Assembly: GCA_963977425.1 (NCBI GenBank)
Contig: CAXBOO010000001.1
Coordinates: forward strand, 310,001 to 374,000
Reading direction: 5' to 3'
From: CAXBOO01 sp963977425
GTDB lineage: Bacteria > Bacteroidota > Bacteroidia > Flavobacteriales_D > Luteibaculaceae
DNA length: 64,000 nt
In this document: positions 60,267 through 64,000 of the stretch, one piece after another
How the letters are laid out: each line of letters starts with the position of its first letter
Position numbering within the stretch: the first letter of the stretch is position 1
The notes under the pieces: generated by a model
Seen by the model: only the letters and a program-made list of their open reading frames with translations
The model's database searches: none
What the model was told of the DNA's origin: nothing
Translations under genes and position numbers: made by a program

Positions 60267-61453
60267 CTCAAGCGCTTTGATACCCATTGAACAGGGAATT
60301 GAGCAAGTATTGCAGTTGCAATTAAAATACTAAATACGATCAATGCATCTGATAAATGCAATTGTACTGGATAATAATCTACAACAGAATCGCTGATAGT
60401 TATTAATCCGAATTTTTCTTGTAAGAGGATAACCAATGCACCAATAGTTAAACCTACCAATGCACCACCAAGGTTTATAAAACCGAGTATATAAGAAAAT
60501 ATTCTGCGTTGATCCTTTTCAGCCATACCCATAATGCTTAGGGTTTGTAAATCTTTTCGTTTTGCAATGATCAACATCGTTATGGCCGCTATGAGATTAA
60601 AAGCTGCTATAAGCATAACCAAAGATAGCATCAGAAGACTGACCCATTTCTCAATGTTTGCAGTGCGTTTCATGTCTCCAAGTCTATCGTCTTCAGTTAT
60701 AATAGCGATGTCTTGATCGAGTAATGCTCCTAAATCATCTTTATGTTTTAAAATCTCTTCAGTAGCTAAGATTTCTATGCTGCCAAATTCATCGGGTTGA
60801 TAGCCTAGTAATTGTTGAGCTTTTGTAATGGTAGTGAAGGCGTATTTTAAATCGTATTCGGCATTAACACTAAAAGCATTGTTTACCTTAAAGGGAGTTG
60901 TTTGAATATTTTGAACCGTTCGAGTGCTTATTTTACGATCTTTTCTGAGGCTTTTTATTACCAAAGGTTCTAGAGCGTTTTCATACGGATAGCGAAGCTT
61001 GTACCGAATACCTGCTCCAATTATCAAAGCGTTATCTCGTAAAGTGCAATCTTCCGGGTAATCTAAATGACGGGATAATTTGGAAATAGCGCACAGCTTT
61101 TCGTCACTGCCTATTAGAGTACCGTACCAAGAGTTATTGTTGTATTGGTATATTACTTCTCCACTGCAACGTAGGCTTATGGCGTCAACATAAGGTAAAT
61201 TGTTGATGGCCTCTATAGATTTGTCAGAAACTATTAGTGTTCCTTGGTCAGATGCAACAATGCTGTAAGGCGCTTCTATACTGCTATATAAATCTACTAT
61301 CAACGATTGTAGTCCATTGAATGCAGATAAAATAATGATCATAGCAGCCGCAACAAACACACTCACCAAAGCAGCCAACCACGTAATGGCATTGATGATA
61401 CCGTAGCGCTTTTTTGAAAAAAGAAATGTTAGTGCTAGCCTAAGAGATAACAC
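60263..61453 (-). CDS. LolC/LolE-like ABC transporter permease (FtsX family)
   Basis: A 396-residue inner-membrane protein with one N-terminal helix (about 20-45), a large periplasmic domain (about 46-265) and three C-terminal helices in an FtsX domain (about 270-390, MLIAAFNLIAAITMLIIAKR). This is the layout of LolC/LolE, which extract lipoproteins from the inner membrane for transfer to LolA. The ATPase LolD is not adjacent. It is the last gene of the hflX-rbfA-lolC run on this strand, 3 bases after rbfA. Confidence 0.88.
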   Translation of the reverse strand: MLSLRLALTFLFSKKRYGIINAITWLAALVSVFVAAAMIIILSAFNGLQSLIVDLYSSIEAPYSIVASDQGTLIVSDKSIEAINNLPYVDAISLRCSGEVIYQYNNNSWYGTLIGSDEKLCAISKLSRHLDYPEDCTLRDNALIIGAGIRYKLRYPYENALEPLVIKSLRKDRKISTRTVQNIQTTPFKVNNAFSVNAEYDLKYAFTTITKAQQLLGYQPDEFGSIEILATEEILKHKDDLGALLDQDIAIITEDDRLGDMKRTANIEKWVSLLMLSLVMLIAAFNLIAAITMLIIAKRKDLQTLSIMGMAEKDQRRIFSYILGFINLGGALVGLTIGALVILLQEKFGLITISDSVVDYYPVQLHLSDALIVFSILIATAILAQFPVQWVSKRLS

Positions 61454-61456
61454 GTT

Positions 61457-61795
61457 TTATTGTTTTAATAAACGATCTATTTCTTCGTTGTAGTCTAGAG
61501 TATCGTCTAAATAGAACTGGAAATCGGGCATCTTACGCAAGTGATGCTTCAAGATTTTAGCCAATTCGTGTTTGTAATATTTAGAATTGGATTTGATCTC
61601 TTTCAAGATTTCTTGCTTGTCTAGTTTTGTGAAAAGGCTAACATAAACTTTGGCAATGCTCAAATCGGTAGTAACACTAATTTCACTTACAGTAACCATA
61701 GCGCCACTGTATTTTTGCGTGCCTTCTTTTTGGAAAATCATGGCCAATTCGCGTTGTATAAGTGAGCTTATTTTTTGTTGACGTATGCTAGCCAT
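61457..61795 (-). CDS. rbfA: Ribosome-binding factor A
   Basis: A 112-residue KH-fold protein that binds the 30S subunit during late 16S maturation. Seen: RQQKISSLIQRELAMIF, VTVSEISVTTDLSIAKVYVS and LRKMPDFQFYLDDTLDY. Its ATG overlaps the hflX stop by one base (TAATG), indicating coupled translation. RbfA-LolC/E order is common in this phylum. Confidence 0.96.
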   Translation of the reverse strand: MASIRQQKISSLIQRELAMIFQKEGTQKYSGAMVTVSEISVTTDLSIAKVYVSLFTKLDKQEILKEIKSNSKYYKHELAKILKHHLRKMPDFQFYLDDTLDYNEEIDRLLKQ

Positions 61796-62982
61796 TAGTA
61801 TAGGAAGTTGTTGAAAGGAAAGCGTTTTTCGTGTATGGCTTTCACTTTATGATAAAATAATTCTCTGAACGCATCGTAATTGGTACGCTCTGTTGCTGAT
61901 AAAAATACACAATTGTCGTCGCCTAATTTCAAACGCCATGCTTTTTGTAAGTCGCTAAAATAAAGCTGATTTTCTAAGTCTTGATTTTCTAAGTCGAGTA
62001 GGGCATCTACTTTATTGAACACCACAAAAACATTCTTCTTTTGCTCTTTTGTTATTTCAGCTATGGTAGTGTTTACAACATCGTAATGCTCTTCGAAGTT
62101 GGGGTGCGATACATCCAAAACATGAACCAATAAGTCCGATTCTCGCACTTCATCTAAGGTTGATTTGAAAGATTCTACAAGCTGAGTTGGTAACTTTCTG
62201 ATGAAACCAACCGTATCTGAAAGTAAGAATGGTAAGTTATCAATTACCACTTTACGTACCGTTGTGTCAAGCGTTGCAAAAAGTTTGTTTTCAGCTAAAA
62301 CCTTGCTTTTACTTAAAAGGTTCATGATGGTTGACTTTCCTACATTGGTATAACCAACTAAGGAAACACGAACCATTTGAGCACGATTACCACGCTGAGT
62401 AGCCATTTGTTTGTCAATAGACTTTAAATTGCTTTTCAGTTTAGCAATTCTGTCGCGCATGATACGTCTATCGGTTTCGATTTGTGTTTCACCAGGTCCA
62501 CGCATTCCTATACCACCTTTTTGGCGTTCAAGGTGTGTCCACATTCTAGTTAATCGAGGCAATAAATATTCGTATTGCGCCAATTCTACTTGTGTACGTG
62601 CGTAAGATGTTTCTGCACGTTGTGCGAAAATATCGAGGATAAGATTGGTACGATCCAATATTCTTACTTCGAGTTCTGTTTCAATAAATTTTAATTGAGA
62701 AGGCGTAAGTTCATCATCGAAAATAACCAAGTCGAGTTCATGCACTAAAATGTAGCTTTTGATCTCGGCTAATTTACCCGTCCCTACAAAAAACTTAGGG
62801 TGAGGTTGTTCAAGGTTTTGCTGGAAAATTTTGATGGGTTCTACTCCAGCTGTTCTTGCCAAAAAAGCCAATTCATCCAAATATTCTTTGGTCTGTGCGT
62901 CGGTTTGTTTTTGCGTTTGAACACCAATCAGTACAGCTTGCTGAACTTCGGTACCCCTATATATGTATTTACTTTCTTCCAT
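61795..62982 (-). CDS. hflX: GTPase HflX
   Basis: 395 residues. The N-terminal glycine-rich domain (about 10-190, ending with MRGPGETQIETDRR) binds the 50S subunit. The G domain (about 200-365) has GYTNVGKSTIMNLL, SDTVGFIRKLP and FNKVDAL. HflX splits stalled or heat-damaged 70S ribosomes. In operon with rbfA (overlap of one base) and downstream of a membrane protein gene by 15 bases. Confidence 0.96.
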   Translation of the reverse strand: MEESKYIYRGTEVQQAVLIGVQTQKQTDAQTKEYLDELAFLARTAGVEPIKIFQQNLEQPHPKFFVGTGKLAEIKSYILVHELDLVIFDDELTPSQLKFIETELEVRILDRTNLILDIFAQRAETSYARTQVELAQYEYLLPRLTRMWTHLERQKGGIGMRGPGETQIETDRRIMRDRIAKLKSNLKSIDKQMATQRGNRAQMVRVSLVGYTNVGKSTIMNLLSKSKVLAENKLFATLDTTVRKVVIDNLPFLLSDTVGFIRKLPTQLVESFKSTLDEVRESDLLVHVLDVSHPNFEEHYDVVNTTIAEITKEQKKNVFVVFNKVDALLDLENQDLENQLYFSDLQKAWRLKLGDDNCVFLSATERTNYDAFRELFYHKVKAIHEKRFPFNNFLY

Positions 62983-62997
62983 TGAAAAAATCAGTGA

Positions 62998-63447
62998 TTA
63001 AAACCAAGTGCCAAATTCTTTGAGAAATGGCCAAGGAATTGAAACAAAGATGAGTGATAATGCAACTATCCAGTAAATCATAATGGTTTTACTTTGTGCT
63101 ATACCTGTCATTTTCTTTGCTTTAATATAACCTATTGTTAGCAAAGCAAGAGCAATTATCATTTGCAATGGATGTTCCATTCCAAAAAAACGTAATTCTT
63201 TATTTTGACTAACCAAACTCATGTCGTCCAACATGGCTTGTACCTTAGGACTAACGAAAAACAAGATCAAACCAATCAACAATTGAACGTGTGTAAGAAT
63301 GAAGGTGAATTTTACCAGTTTGAAACTTTTTTCATCCAAAGCTGATTTGTTTTTGTAAGCTTTAATAGCCAATACAATAGATACAACTATTAATACAAGC
63401 AATGCGTAACGAAGACTAGAGTGCAAGTGCGATAAACCAGTGTACAT
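62998..63447 (-). CDS. Four-helix membrane protein with conserved-looking histidines
   Basis: 149 residues with four hydrophobic segments (about 10-28, 44-64, 91-110, 121-140). His residues lie at helix ends or inside helices: LSHLHSSLRY (start), THVQLLIG (helix 2) and MEHPLQM (before helix 3). This spacing could hold heme, as in cytochrome b561-like bundles, but I cannot assign a family. It is in operon position upstream of hflX. A perfect -7 box (TACTTTTG, 63471-63464 on the minus strand) lies 16 bases before its start. Confidence 0.75.
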   Translation of the reverse strand: MYTGLSHLHSSLRYALLVLIVVSIVLAIKAYKNKSALDEKSFKLVKFTFILTHVQLLIGLILFFVSPKVQAMLDDMSLVSQNKELRFFGMEHPLQMIIALALLTIGYIKAKKMTGIAQSKTIMIYWIVALSLIFVSIPWPFLKEFGTWF

Positions 63448-63695
63448 AATCTAATATTTTGATCAAAAGTACAAAGTAAAGCTGCGCAAAAGCTTAAAAG
63501 CAGGGATTTATTATGCTGTGTCCAACATCCTTTTGCCAAGGACAAGCAATACGATAATAAGAAACGTAGATGCCGTATTCCATTTTGGAAATGCTGAGGG
63601 CAAGAAATGATGTTTTAGGATTAATAGACCCGAGCAGTGTTCGGACTAAAAAGTAGCTGAAGCGTTTCTATATTGTAGGCTATATTATTCAGTAC

Positions 63696-64000
63696 ATGAA
63701 AAAAATATTATCCTTTTTGGTGCTATTGTTGGCATTCAATTCATGGGCCCAAGAGCAAAGTGCATTGCAGTATGCTGCGGCAAAACGTTATGCTGTTTAT
63801 TTAAAGCAAATTCAAATTTCTCCAACCAAAAGCATCAAAAATGCTACGCTACTTTTTGAAGGCGATAGAATTGTGGATGTGAAAGAGGGCAAATACAGCC
63901 CAAAGGGGTACATTTTTGTAGATAGAGGCGAAGCATATGCTTATCCAGGTTTCATCGATCTGTATTCGGATTATGGTGTGAAAACTCAAAAATTAGAGAA
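63696..64000 (+). CDS. Secreted amidohydrolase, N-terminal part (3' end outside window)
   Basis: The frame from ATG 63696 is open to the window edge (101 codons). A signal peptide (KKILSFLVLLLAFNSWAQ) is followed by AAAKRYAVYLKQIQISPTKS, TLLFEGDRIVDV and YAYPGFIDLYSDYG. The last part is the typical entrance to the metal site of the amidohydrolase/imidazolonepropionase superfamily (usually PGFIDxHxH, with Tyr-Ser in place of the first His here, so the metal site may be altered). The substrate is unknown. The 248 bases upstream contain no other gene I can support. Confidence 0.72.
   Translation, partial: MKKILSFLVLLLAFNSWAQEQSALQYAAAKRYAVYLKQIQISPTKSIKNATLLFEGDRIVDVKEGKYSPKGYIFVDRGEAYAYPGFIDLYSDYGVKTQKLE

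Noticed and set aside
63448..63695. Possible small gene in the gap before the amidohydrolase
   Set aside because: Only short frames with no hydrophobic or other pattern; no terminator or conserved motif.

Overview
The window reads as a contiguous piece of a Bacteroidota chromosome, most like a marine or freshwater Flavobacteriales-type genome. Evidence: several promoters match the Bacteroidota pattern TTTG-N19-21-TAnnTTTG, most start codons lack a Shine-Dalgarno sequence, three secreted proteins end in type IX secretion (T9SS) sorting domains, and the gene set is typical of the phylum (fused DAHP synthase/chorismate mutase, atpDC apart from the rest of the ATP synthase operon, ExbB-X-ExbD-ExbD, a DUF1800/DUF1501 pair). 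The genus cannot be fixed from the sequence alone. There is no prophage, insertion sequence, CRISPR array or defence island; this is mostly core genome.

Layout. 1-9.3 kb: end of an RNase G gene, an MFS exporter, recX, prfB (RF2) with its programmed +1 frameshift, an ArsC-like reductase, mfd, fbp and a GNAT acetyltransferase. 9.3-17.9 kb: a secreted T9SS cargo protein, aspartokinase, gpmI, an orphan sensor kinase, and the DUF1800/DUF1501 pair. 17.9-20.4 kb: DAHP synthase-chorismate mutase and prephenate dehydratase behind a previously unannotated Phe/Tyr attenuator with a 14-codon leader peptide, then a 53-aa membrane protein gene and tRNA-Phe. 20.4-28.1 kb: coaX and an envelope-biogenesis run (outer-membrane protein, TPR protein, LptC, small membrane protein, CNNM/CorC protein, PpiD-like chaperone). 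28.1-36.3 kb: ABC-F ATPase, two membrane-linked glycosyltransferases, an SPFH protein, initiator tRNA, era, der, queD. 36.3-42.2 kb: LRR protein, ribF, atpD-atpC, acyl-CoA thioesterase, a 57-aa membrane protein, fumC. 42.2-47.4 kb: TPP riboswitch, thiS, thiC, two secreted proteins on the other strand, thiD. 47.4-52.9 kb: kbl, rplM-rpsI-rpsB-tsf, pyrH-frr. 52.9-64 kb: heptosyltransferase-like GT9, tatD, ansA, tRNA-Ser, the ExbB/ExbD cluster, a CPBP protease, dus, the hflX-rbfA-lolC operon, and the start of a secreted amidohydrolase.

How the parts fit. Translation and ribosome assembly dominate (prfB, rplM, rpsI, rpsB, tsf, frr, era, der, rbfA, hflX, three tRNAs). A second theme is the cell envelope: LptC, PpiD, outer-membrane protein, LolC/E, ExbBD, GT9, GT2/GT-C and T9SS cargo. 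Regulation readable from sequence includes the RF2 autoregulatory frameshift, the aromatic attenuator, the TPP riboswitch, a possible structured leader on rpsB, and many intrinsic terminators, two of which lie inside the 3' end of an opposing gene.

Most notable observations: the complete attenuator at 19.79-19.93 kb (promoter, MFYYF leader peptide, mutually exclusive hairpins, terminator); an imperfect palindromic intergenic repeat seen twice 40 kb apart with identical internal spacing; a DUF1501 protein with a Tat-like N-terminus and a T9SS C-terminus; two small membrane-protein genes (53 and 57 aa); and an ExbB with a cleavable signal peptide and acidic linker.
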